Origin: Circinella umbellata
Lineage: Eukaryota > Mucoromycota > Mucoromycetes > Mucorales > Lichtheimiaceae
Length of the DNA stretch: 64,000 nt
NCBI GenBank assembly: GCA_025093555.1
Contig: JAIWNF010000014.1
Span: forward strand, 558,001-622,000
Direction of reading: 5' to 3'
Below the pieces are notes generated by a model, which made no database searches, had not been told where the DNA came from, and saw only the letters and a program-made list of their open reading frames with translations. The translations under genes were made by a program, and so were the position numbers. Position 1 is the first letter of the stretch. Every line of letters starts with the position of its first letter. This document shows positions 50,401-62,242 of the stretch, piece after piece.

Positions 50401-50553
50401 GAACGCTTTGCCAATATCGCTGTTTTTATTGCAGCATGTAATACACGTTCTGTAGAAATCGCGGTTGCCCCAAAACAATTCAATTGAGCGAATGCATCTA
50501 CAATCAGAACAAAATCTGGAAGTTGAGTTGTTGGTAATGGTAGTAGGATTCAT
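47497..50553 (-). pseudogene. Mutator-like (MULE) transposase with SWIM zinc finger, three nonsense codons
   Basis: Minus-strand remnants in order. N-terminus (50553 down): RFCSDCRCIRSIELFWGNRD with paired Cys motifs like a small zinc-binding head. Next, 50139-49693 with RIRTRMETYNCGGFIRGLIE and VYYWWNRSFEDQYRL. The DDE core starts at 49514: FHVDSTYKTNRTGHELFAVV, then FMFTDKDEGQINAIANVF and VRLCLWHLMRAVKLQL. A middle block follows (48738-48373), and the SWIM finger WKCSCPSYAKSRFMLCKHLI (C-x-C-x13-C-x-H). The C-terminus is Pro/Gln-rich then acidic and ends at TAA 47497. In-frame stops at 50221-50223 (TAG), 49188-49190 (TGA) and 48373-48375 (TAG) interrupt an otherwise continuous reading frame. 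Each is explained by one C-to-T change in CAG or CGA. Several introns are present. Confidence 0.85.
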
Positions 50554-51607
50554 TTAAATAAAATAATAGCAATAATAATGAAAAAAATTTAGGCGGTGTT
50601 ACTATTTTTGGTCCCGAGAATAATTGTTCCGGGCTCTGAAAACTCAACCTCCGGATCACGTGACCGGCGAAAAAAGTAAACTTCTGGGAACAGCACCCTC
50701 TTTTTTTTTTGGCACGGCTAAAGTGAATGAAGCAATGAAAACCAATAAAAAGAGACTATGGCGTTTGGATTTAGCCAATCAATTTTGACTATGACATGTT
50801 GCTGAGACTTAAACAGATAGCATAAAGCATAAGAGAAAAAAAAGTTGAGAAGTACCTACATTATTCGCGTCAATATGGAAAAAAGGTTATTGCTGTCTTG
50901 GACTGCATCAATAGTTTCACAATGAAATATAACTCTAATAATAAAAGATGTGGAAGAAAAAACAGAAGGAAGAAACCCTAATGCCGGGAGAGAAACCAAT
51001 GGAACAAAAGCATTTTCTAATGGAGAGTTCATGATTGCGTGTGGAGATAAAAACTCTACTGTTGTTAGTGATTCCAAGAACATTATTGTCGACAAACCGA
51101 ACCATTAATAAGAAATCTACCAATAGTCGAACCGCTGCCATTGAATGCATCGCTGCGGAATCGAGTTTATTTGAAGTGATAAGTATGTCTTCAAAAGTGT
51201 TAATTGTAGTTTTGCAACATAATTTGGTGTTAACAGATTCAAATTCTATTATAGCACTACAAATATTTACAGATAGCAGCAGCAATAATAATCTCCTTAA
51301 AGGCGTCTGTAAAAAGAGTGTAAAGGGAACAACAAGAAAACAAAATACATGTTCTCGAACATGACCATTTGATTACTTCGACAATTAAATGCTTAAACAT
51401 CACATATACAGTACGTATAATGAATAGCTAACTATTATCATTATTTTCTTTCCATATATTAAATATAATAGTCATTGTACAATAGAATAATCTCCCTTTC
51501 GCTTCGCTACTGGGGCCATTTCCTAATTGGGAACAATTAATTTGATCTGCCTCATTCATGCTATCCGGGCCCTTTTTTTTATATATTGCTTTCTTATCAA
51601 ACACAAA
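50554..51607. other. Spacer with decayed sequence between MULE and second Harbinger
   Basis: About 1 kb. The first 150 bp are GC-richer than their surroundings and contain CACGTG and GACCGGCG; they could be the upstream end of the MULE. The stretch 50,870-51,360 has overlapping medium ORFs on both strands but no recognisable domain; coding status is doubtful. Confidence 0.4.
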
Positions 51608-51960
51608 ATGGATGACTGTGTATTAGAATACCTTCGATCGCTAGAAGAATCTAATGTACCCAAATTGAAGGACTATATTGACACGCAGCGTGACGATATA
51701 ATGGAGGTTTTCATATGGAGAAAACCCACCACAGTTACATCATTCTACGATGTGAAATCCTTCACGATATCAGAATTTAAGAAAAGAATGGAATCCAGAA
51801 ATATAACTGTAAGTTGTCTTTTTTTGTTCTATCTTTTTGTATAGTATTAATAACGCTTGGCATTGTTCTAGAACTATATCATGAACAAACGGGATGTTGA
51901 TTGGGATTCTTTGACTACGATTATCAATCGAGTAAGTGGTAAAAGAATTTCTTCAAAAAC
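51608..51960 (+). pseudogene. Truncated orphan ORF fused to the left of the second Harbinger copy
   Basis: A frame starting MDDCVLEYLRSLEESNVPKL, with a plausible intron (about 51,811-51,870). It continues MNKRDVDWDSLTTIINRVSG and then runs into the Harbinger homology. The normal left end of that Harbinger copy is absent, so this sequence may be a breakpoint or an older insertion. I do not recognise the protein. Confidence 0.4.
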
Positions 51961-53497
51961 CTTAAACAAAACCGTGATCTCGATGAGAAAATGGAGAGAA
52001 ATAGTATTAATGCACGACAAATTGCTGCTCGTGTCTTACAACATTCCCGAGAAAGAAATCTCATCACGAATTCTACTATCGAAAAACCGAAAAAGAAAGT
52101 TATTAAACGTAATCGTGCCCTTTTTAAAAAAAAAATTCATGGAAGACTATTTTGTACCTGTTCCCAGATACGATGCCTCATATTTTCGTCGTCGTTTTCG
52201 TATGGGACGTGAATTGTTTTTGTGTATCATGTAAGAACTTGAAACAAAGTATGAGTACTTTCAAGAAAGAACTGATGCTGCGGGAAAGCCTGGGATACAT
52301 CCGTATGTCAAAGGTACCGCAGCTATGCGTATGATTGCGTATGATTGCGTATGGTGGTCCTGCTGATGCTGTCGACGAGTATTTAAAGATCAGTGAGACA
52401 ACAGCGCGAAACTCTTTGAATGAATTCTGCAAAGGGGTTATCGAGTGCTTTGGGGAAGAATATTCGAGCCCCTAATGAGCAAGACTTCAAACGTCTGTTG
52501 GCCCTTGGTGAAGCACGAGGGATTCCAGGCACGCTTCGATCCTTGGATTGCATGCATTGACAGTGGAAAAACTGTCCGACTGGTTGGGCCGGTATGTACA
52601 CTTGTGGTAAAGAAGGTACATCCACTGTCATCCTTGAAGCTGTCGATTCACATGACTTATGGATATGGCATTCGTTTTTTGGTGTTCCTGGCTCATGTAA
52701 TGACATCAATGTCCTACATAAATCCCCTTTGTTTGACGAGGTCATTAATGGCAATGCATCATCTCTGCCCCGTTGTTTGACTTAGGAGCTTGGGGCTTCC
52801 ATTTAGGTTCTTCTTTCAGTATGCTTCAATCCGAAGATTTTGCCACTATTGGCGGGACGGGAGTCGACATACTTTTCGCAGGTCCGTTCATACTATATGT
52901 CATTGTTAATTGCCTACTAACTTTAGTTGCTTAACTTTTTATATAGATGCAAAATTAGCTCACCATATCATTGTCGTTTTCACCACTATGTGGCTGGGCC
53001 ATCACTTTCGCGTAATTCACAGAGAAATATTGACACTTCGATGAAATATAATTGAATCTTGATTTCAACGAAGTGGTATTCCGGTATTGCGGATCTCCAG
53101 TTTTCGTAATGAATGCGAATTTGATTAAAGACCACATGGTTTCATCAGTCATGTCGTCTTCTACTTCTGACCGGGTGGTGACGCCAAGATATGCTTCAAC
53201 AAGCCCGATGTCTTCAGCTTTGGTAAAGTCTTTACCTTGCTTCTTGCGTTGGATGTTGGTACCAAAAACAATGGTAGGAGTAGTAGTTGGAGTAGTAGGC
53301 ATGTGTTTTTTTTTCTCTGATGAGGGTGTAGAGGGAAAGTTTTTACAACTCTGCAGTAATTTTTTATTTTGAATTCAAACAGCTGTGAAATTTCACAGCT
53401 TTCAAGATAAAAGGTAAATTTAACAGATTGATAACAGCACCGCTGCGTGGGGGTACCTAACATAACAGCAGGTGTAACAGCACCGCTGCGGCTGGTC
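51960..53497. mobile_element. Decayed, internally deleted PIF/Harbinger copy
   Basis: The same family as 27418-30258. The transposase homology on plus runs about 51,980-52,785: DYFVPVPRYDASYFRRRFRM, a stop after CIM, a 10-bp tandem duplication at about 52,327-52,346 that shifts frame, PTGWAGMYTCGKEG in another frame, HSFFGVPGSCNDINVLHKSP and a break at 52,785. The 3' third of the transposase is gone. The SANT-like partner remains on minus at 52,955-53,302 (KDFTKAEDIGLVEAYLGVTT). The right end is AACAGCACCGCTGCGGCTGGTC (reverse of the family TIR), followed by TAA, the usual Harbinger target triplet. The left TIR is missing. Confidence 0.85.
52955..53302 (-). pseudogene. Harbinger SANT/Myb-like accessory protein remnant
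   Basis: 115 residues homologous to the first exon of the intact protein at 29705-30049: FTKAEDIGLVEAYLGVTT, SLKSRFNYISSKCQYFSVNY and the splice-site end SGENDNDMVS. The expected second exon is missing or reduced to about 52,780-52,900 (frame-broken VNYYERTCEKYVDSRPANSG-like trace). Start codon and first exon are intact, but the gene is truncated. Confidence 0.8.
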
Positions 53498-53500
53498 TAA

Positions 53501-54270
53501 ATGGGAGTTTTTTTTTTTTTTTTTTGGTTATTGACGACGAATTTTAATTTTTTTCTTGTTGATAGCAACGAGGTCGTGATTCTTCCCCTGCCTGTCCTGC
53601 CTGTCCTACTACTCCTTATATCAATGCTCTTGTAATAAAGACTGCTATTAATGATTGGTGTATACCAAATTCAAAGTCATTTGAGTAAGCTTTGTGATTT
53701 GTTTGAAATGTCAATATGCCTTCTTGTTAACAAATAAGCATAGGGTGTTGGGATTTTGAAATTCTAGATTTAGTCACAGACCCAAATCCAGGAACAATGG
53801 CAGTACTTGACAACAATCTTGGTACTATTTTCTCTATAATCCCGGATATGCGTATTACTCAAGAAGGTGTATCTGCTGCAAGAAGACTGCATCTGAAGTT
53901 GTGAACGTATTGATAAGGGAATATTCAAATCTTGATAAGTGTGTCCAAGTTAAATACTAATTGTCTGATCTCTATAGACTGTAAAGACAAAAGAACCTTT
54001 TGAAGACCAATTGAAAAAAGCTATACGGTACAGTCGAACCCTACTTTTTCCACTCCTGATTTTTGCACACCCCCGCTTTTTGCACACCTCTTGGCCTAAA
54101 TCCTACCTGTGCAAAAAGCGGGGTTTGACTGTATGCCAAGAAAAACATCCATGATGACAACAGCAGCAACAACAATAATGAAAGCAACAAACGAAAGAAA
54201 GAAAGGCCGTCTTGAAAATTATTAATGTTTAGTAAGTGTCAAATGAAATTGTTTTTGGAGGATCGTTCGG
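53501..54270. other. Spacer with ORF traces and a short MITE
   Basis: It contains a frame TDPNPGTMAVLDNNLGTIFS near 53,780-53,900 preceded by an acceptor-like site, possibly the 5' exon of the following orphan remnant. It also contains the 101-bp MITE at 54,031-54,131. Otherwise nothing recognisable. Confidence 0.4.
54031..54131. mobile_element. 101-bp MITE with CAGT ends and TA duplication
   Basis: Near-palindromic: CAGTCGAACCCTACTTTTTC at the left and CAGTCAAACCCCGCTTTTTG (reverse strand) at the right. TA flanks it on both sides (54029-54030, 54132-54133). The middle repeats the TTTTTGCACAC motif. TA duplication and CAG ends point to the pogo/mariner group. It lies inside the orphan remnant region. 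Confidence 0.85.
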
Positions 54271-55112
54271 GTGTCTAACTTGAGTATATATAGTCGACGT
54301 CAATTCAGAAATGGAAGAAACCTCTTAAAAGAAGTACAAACGGAAGGAAACTATGTCGCTTCTTTTTTGGCACCCTTATTTCATCGACTTCTTCGTGATA
54401 CGCTTCAAGTAGACTTGATGTGGTATGATCAGTTCACTCTGTTTCAATTTCTCGGTTTTGCTAATCATCTTTTTAGAGGTGAAACAGAAATGGATCGGCG
54501 CAGCAAATTGACAACGACGTATTGGATGATGGGGAAAGAAGATCCTCAAGTACCAATGTGGATGGGAAAATGACCTTATCTGCAACTGGCATGGACGTAT
54601 GCATCATTGAAGTATCCGGTCCACCTCAAGTAAAAGGCTACACCCACTTTGTCAATGATCGAAGAAACCTTGTAGTAAATATGAAAAAGGCTTTTCGATA
54701 TATAATTTACAAGAACAAATCTGCTACGAAAAACCTGCTGCAGCGAGTGACAATATATGGTTTGCACTTTTATGGTATGATTATAACAGTTTTAACGTTG
54801 ATATAATGATTTGTAACTAATAAAAAAATTATTAACTGCTTTTCTTCTTTTTTGAAACATAAACTATATATCTATTCTTTAAAGATGCCGCAATGGGGTG
54901 TCTATGTATTCCAACAAGAAAAAGAGTTGCAGATGCCCGTGGAACCAACAACAGCGAAAACGGATATTTCCCATATGGTCAAAGCATTGTGGCAATTGAA
55001 GGTAGATTGGATGATAAATGACACAAGTGACAGAGCAATAAAACTGAACCCAACTTTTTATTATGTAGTGCAAACGTATTCAAAGCGCTGCAACAATCAC
55101 AAGCTACCTTGA
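54271..55112 (+). pseudogene. Second orphan nuclease-like ORF remnant (same broad family as 31.9-34.5 kb)
   Basis: Blocks in shifting frames: YVASFLAPLFHRLLRDTLQV and GETEMDRRSKLTTTYWMMGK, then LSATGMDVCIIEVSGPPQVK, GYTHFVNDRRNLVVNMKKAF and RVTIYGLHFYG. An intron (about 54,774-54,884) leads to MPQWGVYVFQQEKELQMPVE and SHMVKALWQLKVDW. The order Asp ... E-V-x-G, then D-R--L, then IYG, mirrors the RPD ... GEVK ... FVRL ... FQIHG order of the copy at 34 kb. It is therefore a likely distant relative in which the motif lysine is serine. At least one frameshift lies near 54,520-54,570. Confidence 0.5.
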
Positions 55113-55389
55113 ATCCAATGATGACGATACATCCTCCGACAATTCCGAAGTCCATGGTACCCCAACTACGTAAAAGACAAAAACGGAACAAAAGATCAAG
55201 CACTGATTTTTCATAACGAGATCAACCCGATGCTGTTCAATGAAAATCAAGATGATAAATATTACTAAATTCTAAGCAGTCATCGATAACGGCAGGTACT
55301 AAAAGTCGTGCCATCCTGCGGTCGTGCCATTGATCGTGTCTTACTATCCTGTCTCCCAACTCCCCGTTTCTATTAATTTCTAAAAGACG

Positions 55390-57707
55390 ACAGCAAAGTT
55401 TCTAACTTATTTCAAAACACAATTCCCTAATGACAATGTTACTGGAACGTGTAATGATGTTGTATTTGATGAAGAACATGATCGCTATTGTAAATTTGAT
55501 CTTGATATTGGATGGGCTATGAAAGGTGGTCATAGCAATCGTAGAGCAGACAAGAATGGTGATCGCATTCGCAAATATGACCGTATTTGCTGTGGCTACT
55601 TTACTTGTGAAAATGAAAATTGTAGAGTATACAATCTCCCAGGGCGCCCCCTAGTAAAAAAAAAATGCACTCTGTAAAGAACTTAATGAAGGCCGTAAAT
55701 ATTGTAGTGGAACACTCGCTCATAAACCTTGTCCAGCAAGAGTTGTATATATCTTTTCTAAGAAAGGGTGTACAATGACTCATATTAATATGCATTCGCA
55801 TGGTCGATATAGTCGAAAACATTTATCTATGGAACAGAATAATACAATGGATGATTACGTGGAAAAGAATCCGACTTTGCGACCAAAAGCAGCTACTGTT
55901 GGTATTGATTCAAGAACCGGGACCATCATTGCACCCACTCGGGAAATCGATCCAATTCTTGGTAATCGTGAGAGAACCAGATATGAAACAAGAAAAGCCA
56001 AGAAACGAATGAATATGACTTCTTTAGATGATGATCCAGTCAAGCCATTTCTGAAAATTAACAACACGTACCCTGGATATCTAACTGCTGCCAGTGTATT
56101 ACCAGATTTGGTCTTGATTTCTTTCCGGGGACCATCAATGCCTAGCTATGCTAGAATGAGTATGTTTCCAATTGCTAGAGACGTCACATATAAAGCAGTT
56201 GGTAACTATTACCTTTGTTCTTCTCTTATTTACTCCATTGAACCTCGAAGACATGTTGTGATATTTCAGGCGATCCTTGTTTGATAGATTAACAGAAACA
56301 TCATATCAGCATTATTTTACAACACTCTTTTCTGTTTACAAAATGGACTTTAACGACGATAATAAGCACCTGGGATTTATTCAAGACTTTAGTCTCAGTC
56401 AATTGAACGGTTTTTTAAAGGCTTTTCGAATTTATTCAGCATGAAGGTCTTAGATATCTCAAGGGCTGTTATATGCACTGGATGCAAAGTGTTCAGCGTG
56501 TTAGTAGCAACCATAATGTTGTCTTACCAGAAAATCGGCAACGTTTTTTGAATCTGACTTATACCATTCGCACAACACGTAGTGATGCTACTTTAAATCA
56601 ATATGTAGCTATTATGATTAACGAGTTTCCAGGATCAAGACGTTGAATTAGATGGTATTTACAACCAAAAATTCGTAGTATGATTTTCAATAGTCAATCA
56701 TTGATGAAGCCAGCACTACGATCCCACTCTATTAGGACAGGAAATGCATGTGAGAACTACCATAGGATTCTTTACTGCAATATGCCTAAAAAGCTGCCTT
56801 TAATATCTGCGCTCAATTGTTTACTAAAGTTGGGTGCCAATGATGAAGAAGATATTAGACAGTTTTATGAACACGGTATACTTTCTACATACAATCGTAT
56901 TTCATGTATACAGTCGAATAGGCGTCTCGGGTCTACATACTGTCAAGCAAGTGATAGTAGACCACCAGATCATAATGCTGTTCTTTTCCCGAGTGTCAAT
57001 CTGCCGTTATCAAATTTTTACAACTGGATGATCCAGACGGAGATCTGGTTCAACAAAAAATCGATTTTATTTTACGTAATTCAAACGACGAATCTGATTA
57101 TCTTAGTGCAGAGGAAAAGCCTGGCGATAAAAACGAAAATAATGACTTATGCAAAGGTCGACAAGTACAAAGGCATATGCTTGATCTGTGGAACCAATGG
57201 CTTGGTTGACCGTTATTAACCTCCCAATTGGAAGCGATTACTTGCCAATGGCACGGATCATCCCTACACGTCTTTGGGACAAAAATGTTATCGGATCAAA
57301 AAGTCGTATCATACAAGAAATGCAATGTTACTATTCCAAAAACATCTAATCACTTTGCCGATGTTGCTTATTTCTTATTGATTGTTATATCCATAATGCG
57401 GTCTGTAACTTTAAATTATATGAAATTGACTGCTATGCTAGCAGCCATAAATCGACATTCCATTGCATCATTGGAGATGCGTTCTTCAAATCAAGCATAT
57501 CATGACGATAGTGCCCCATCATCTCAATCAAGTAATGACAACGACAACATTCCTATTGGTCTGGATCCACCATACATCAAGGATGCTATTGAAAGGTGTT
57601 CAACTATTACTCACCCGGATAACTTGACCAGCAAAAGCGAATGGGAGCGACACATAATCGATGATTACAATAATTCGCGAGAGAGACGAGCTTTATGTAA
57701 CAATTAA
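55390..57707 (+). pseudogene. Decayed MULE-like transposase with GCM/FLYWCH-type zinc finger
   Basis: The N-terminal block has DLDIGWAMKGGHSNRRADKN, CCGYFTCENENCRVYNLPGR, KCTLCKELNEG (split by frame), LAHKPCPARVVYIFSKKGCT and MTHINMHSHGRYSRKHLS. This gives spaced Cys residues and a final His-x-His, the pattern of WRKY-GCM1/FLYWCH fingers that accompany MULE transposases. The frame 55775-56284 follows. About 56,440-56,640 reads GCYMHWMQSVQRVSSNHNVV and LPENRQRFLNLTYTIRTTRS, with the C-x-x-H-W-x-Q arrangement of MULE cores. Then come SMIFNSQSLMKPALRSHSIR and NACENYHRILYCNM. Stops and shifts occur at several points, so it is inactive. The last part (57228-57707) is unrecognised. Family placement is by motif pattern only. 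Confidence 0.5.
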
Positions 57708-57933
57708 AAAAATACAAATTTCCATCTTACGTACATATGCTACCTTTTCTTTGCCAGATTCCCTATCTCAATTTCCTTTTTTTATTCTCTTTTTCTTTAC
57801 CATGTTACAAATATACGTACAATGGACTATTATATTCGAAAGAATAATCATTTTCATAATCAACTTCGTTGATATACATGTAATTACATATACTTTTTTT
57901 CAAATCTGATTTAACAAGAAATAAAACCATCTA

Positions 57934-58743
57934 CAGTGAGTATTCGTTAAACCGGTACTCAATATATGTGAGGGTTTGTACCAGTTTAGCGAATTACCCG
58001 TTTAACGAATTGAAATGCAGCTGGTACTAATATGTCGAATATACTGAAAAAACAACTAAGCTGTACGGATAAGATAAAAAAAAATGATAGCTGATATAAT
58101 GTATCTATGCTATTATGAGCTAATATTTTGGTGATAAAAATGATATTAGTGTACAGTATTCATCGAATAGTAACACTTAACCAGAGACAGGATTTATAAT
58201 GAATGTACAACAAAGTGTGTTTAAAATATGGACCATGGTTAGCGATTGAATAAATGAGTAAAAATGAATTGTATCAGCAACATAATTACATACAGTACTC
58301 AATGGTAATAAACAAGTACGTGACAAAGTTGAAAAGAAATACATACATATCCAGATAAGAAAGAAGAAAAAGCATCTGTGTGAAGTTGGTGAAAAAGAGA
58401 CGCTGTTATCAATAAGGTGTTGAGAAGGTTTCTTTTGACGGCAAGAATAATTTGTGTATTTTCAATTTCTATGGAAACAAAGTAGCCAACTGAAAACAAA
58501 GCGAAGAACTGAGATGACGTTAAAGGAAGGCCGTGTCAATAATGTTATCAATAAAAAACTGATATTATATTATATAAGATAAAATAATACTATTATAAAC
58601 CCGGTAAATATTTAAGAAAGCTCACCGGATACCGGTTTAGCGAATCACCGGTATTTTACTAATTATATAAAAAATATTTAAGAGATACTACCGGTTTAGC
58701 GAAATACCGGTTTAACGAGAACCGGTTTAGCGAATACTTACTG
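57934..58743. mobile_element. 810-bp non-autonomous element with CAGTGAG ends (pogo/mariner-like)
   Basis: Ends CAGTGAGTATTCGTTAAACC (left) and CAGTAAGTATTCGCTAAACC (right, reverse strand), with TA on both sides (57932-57933, 58744-58745). Inside each end are two to four further copies of ACCGGTTTARCGAA (about 57,990-58,015 on the left; 58,630-58,735 on the right), like transposase-binding arrays. The interior has no credible ORF. The first seven bases equal those of the outer 10-kb element's right end (CAGTGAG). Confidence 0.87.
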
Positions 58744-58745
58744 TA

Positions 58746-61100
58746 ATATCCGTTCCAAACATGTTACAAAAAAATCTTGGGGATCCGTAAATGATCACTG
58801 CAGAACATTATGCCAATAAATGTTTGTTGAAGTTTTGATCTAGTGGCTGCTCGAGGTGTGAGGTGGTTGAAACTGAACAAGAGTCGAATGAAAAGGTTAT
58901 CCTCGGGAAGATATAGTGCTCAGTGCTAAAATGAAACTGTGGTTTTTGCTAAAATGCTAATACGTACAATATAATTTTCATTATATGGTTAAATGTAAAT
59001 GAACAGACCGCGCTAAGCTGAAAAAACTAGATGTGCTAATCAGTGGTACTTTTAAGTATTTTTTTTTCTTTGTCACTAAATCGCTTCATATCATGCTGTA
59101 GACTTTTAAAAAAATTACATCTTCATATGAAAAACCCTGAAACTTTTGTCGTGGAGAAAGCTCGGCTTTAATTTTAGTTCAGTACTGGTTGCAGATGAAT
59201 GCCTTATAACATTTATTTCATATAATGTGGACCGCCAGTAAACGAAGATGGTAAGAAAAAAGTATATTCTGAAGTGGGAACAAATTTGCATACGTATCAT
59301 AAATTATTGCATACGTAAAACTCATTGCAAAACAATTAGCGTGACAATAAGGTGTCAACAGTCTGATGCTGCTATTTATATTTCATATATCACAAGGTTA
59401 TTAATAGAATTTCAGTAGTCTGATAGTGCTGTACACTACTGAGATGACTTTGGCAAATAGTAAACAATATTTTTTTACTTGATTACGTAGACAATAAGAG
59501 CTTTTTTTTTTCTACATATTGAAAAAAAAAAAAAAAGGAAATCTTTCTTTCACTCTTTTGCACATCTCACTTTTAATATAAAGAATTAAAGCAGGACGGG
59601 ACAATGCAAGAACCATTACTTTTTGTTCATAACCACATTATAATTTGACATAAGCCTTCTGGCCCAATTGTAGAGTGGTAAGAGAATAGCCATTATTATT
59701 TATTTTTTGAATCTTAACACTTGTTCAATTTAGTATATAAATATTTTTTTTATTCAGGCATACACATTTATTTTGTTTTCTTTATACCGTTTCTTAGTGT
59801 CAAATTAGAATTCCATACCTTTTTACGTTATCGCCATCTTCAATATACTTTATTGTGGTAGGTAAGCAGCCGTAATTTTTTATGAGCTTAAACTTTGTAT
59901 AAAAGCTTTTTTTTATAAGCGGATCAAAATAGCTTATGCGCCATTAAGCTTATTCTCGGTATCGTTCTTCCCTGTACGAGTGTAACATAATAATGTGCTA
60001 TAATATGTTGCCACTCTCAATATTTTTTCTTAAGCCCTGTGTGGTATCTTAATGACTACATCTGCTATCTATATCAGTTCTATAAATTTTACTGATTTTT
60101 TTTTTACTGTTTTGATCTATAATATATATCCCAATAGAAGATCCTTTTTTCAATACGTAATTTGATTATGATTAGTAAGTATTTTCAATATCATATTTTC
60201 TTTTCTTGTCATGATTGATTGACTGTTATACATTTTTTTTATTAGGTGCATTTTCCCTATCATGTATATCCGTTGTTCGCGTAAACAATTAGTATGATTT
60301 TACTATGAGTTTATTATAACAGATAGTAAGAAATATTCCAGGGAAGGATATCAGGTATGTTTATATATATATATATATATATATTTATGTAGTTTAGAAA
60401 AACTATATACAAAATATATATAATGATTTTTGTATTTGATATGAAATTGGATGTAATAAAACCGATGATTAATTATTCAAACTCTCTCTTAATAGACAGC
60501 CCTCTCCGTTAGCACCATGAATACAAATCTTCATCTCAATCTCAACTGATGGTTGAAGTTCTTAAATGCGTCTCTATACCCAAGAAAAGGTGGACTCAAT
60601 TGTCTACTATCCATGATTCAAAGCATACTGCAACAAGGAGGTGATGAACTCCCTGAAGATTTTGAAGTTTTTTAATAATTGCTTACCCGAAAACATCAAA
60701 TCCATTGAGGTACATTCCGATGCATAAATGTTGTATAACACATGGTGCCTCAATTTAAAGATGAGAAAATGTGATTTCGCATTGTTTCTTTTTAGAGAGA
60801 CCACAAACATAAAAGTGTGTTTTTCATAAACATAAAAGTCTGATTATTACTTTAGTAAGTGTGTCAACCTTGATTGAAACAAGAAAATATAGCTCATAGT
60901 TGTTTGTGTCGTTAATTATGATAAATCTATAAAATAGAGCATAAAAAAAAACGCTAAACCGACATACAGTCATTCATTATGTAATAATGGAGATTCCTTG
61001 TATGCTGAAAGCTGCCCGAAATAGAAAATCTCGCTGATGTGGCAACAGCATAGGAGGTCATGCAAGACCGTTTGGCGTTTTCAATGAATTTTTATCATTT
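58746..61100. other. AT-rich stretch, no gene recognised
   Basis: 2.3 kb of AT-rich DNA with poly-A/T runs and a TA microsatellite at about 60,363-60,386. A possible coding trace at about 60,500-60,800 (CVSIPKKRWTQLSTIHDSKH) is broken and unassigned. A TAGAGTGGTAAGAG string at 59,670 resembles a tRNA A box, but no B box follows. Confidence 0.5.
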
Positions 61101-61109
61101 TATCATTTT

Positions 61110-61416
61110 ATCACATTTATGATTGAAACAACAAACAGGTAAATGCTTTTATTTTTATTGTTCAAGTAAAAATTATAAAATTACGTAGTATATTTATTAA
61201 CATATAAATTTATTTGACAGACAATGAAATTATTAGTGGGAAGTAAACAAAAGTATACCAGGATATAAAAGCTTGGTTATTGGAGACTGATGAATCTGAG
61301 TGGAGCACCACAAGTCTTGTAAAAAAGATCCTGGAAACATATAGCCCCAGTAACATTGAAAGCGACATGCGAATTTTAATTGATTGTTATTCTGAAGCTT
61401 TCCAAGACATAATTGA
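61110..61416 (+). repeat. Left arm of an ORF-bearing inverted repeat
   Basis: This matches the reverse complement of 62243-62545 at roughly 80 percent by eye. Shared blocks include GACAATGAAATTATTAGTGG, TATACCAGGATATAAAAGCT and TTCAAGTAAAAATT. The left arm is open and encodes KAWLLETDESEWSTTSLVKK and the next 35 residues; the right arm's frame is broken. Together with the spacer they form an element-like unit of about 1.4 kb. Confidence 0.75.
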
Positions 61417-61522
61417 TAATAGCGACTTGCCAACCAAAGTCAATGAGGCAAAAATACGTTTACGTGTTGTCAGCTCAATCATTAATGCCCGGACAATACA
61501 AAGATTATTTGCTGAAAGTTGA
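61250..61522 (+). pseudogene. Orphan ORF starting inside the inverted-repeat arm
   Basis: A frame encoding LLETDESEWSTTSLVKKILE, DMRILIDCYSEAFQDIIDNS and LRVVSSIINARTIQRLFAES, then a stop. Further fragments in other frames to about 62,100 include EDDYEATTEADTDDIQQQEQ, ITPQEILTLMFKNEKYLNST and RPYMNATRAYYKLDQ. It is probably a remnant of a transposon-borne gene similar in style to the orphan ORFs at 31.9 and 54.3 kb, but no domain is recognised. Confidence 0.4.
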
Positions 61523-62242
61523 AGCCGGGCTATTAACTTGAATGCGATCGCACAAACTCGCTTCTAGCACTGAAGAAGTGATTATGAAGCAACTACCGAA
61601 GCCGATACAGATGACATTCAACAACAAGAGCAAAAACAATCACGGGATAGACGTAAAAAAGCACCGTCATCATCGACATCTGCGGGAAAGCAACCATAAA
61701 AAAAACAAAGACATTTATCCAGCATAACACCACAAGAAATACTCACATTGATGTTTAAAAACGAAAAATATTTGAACTCAACAAGATCTATTGGAAAGCG
61801 GTATCGACCTTACATGAATGCGACCCGTGCTTATTACAAGCTTGACCAAGATACGCTTATAACTTCAGAAGAACATCGTGTATTAATAAATGTTTCGATA
61901 TGCCAAATCTGATGAACAACTAAAGACATTTATAAAGGATTTAAATATGCGAGATAATCTATCGGAAAATATTGATTACATACGTGCTGCGTGTCAACAT
62001 CTTTTGGATATGTGGAGGTCGAAACCATGGGAATAACGAAGGGTAGAAATCACCGTAGGCCCAGTGGTGATGCTACCACACTACTCGACAAAAACGAAGG
62101 GTGCTTATATCTGACATCTACTAAATATTATGGGGTCGTGCATTTTTATTTCACGGCCAATTTTATGTAAAACGTGCATCTCGGTGATCCAGATGGATAG
62201 CTGGTCCTGCAAAAATTGGGACCAGCTCTTTTGGTCGCATGA

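Noticed and set aside
47190..50700. Terminal inverted repeats of the MULE (AGTTTACxTTTTTTC near 47,200 and 50,670)
   Set aside because: The match is short and imperfect and no 9-bp duplication was found, so the ends were not called.
59650..59735. Possible tRNA gene (TAGAGTGGTAAGAG, A-box like)
   Set aside because: No B box (GGTTCRANNCC), no cloverleaf pairing and no terminator at the right distance.
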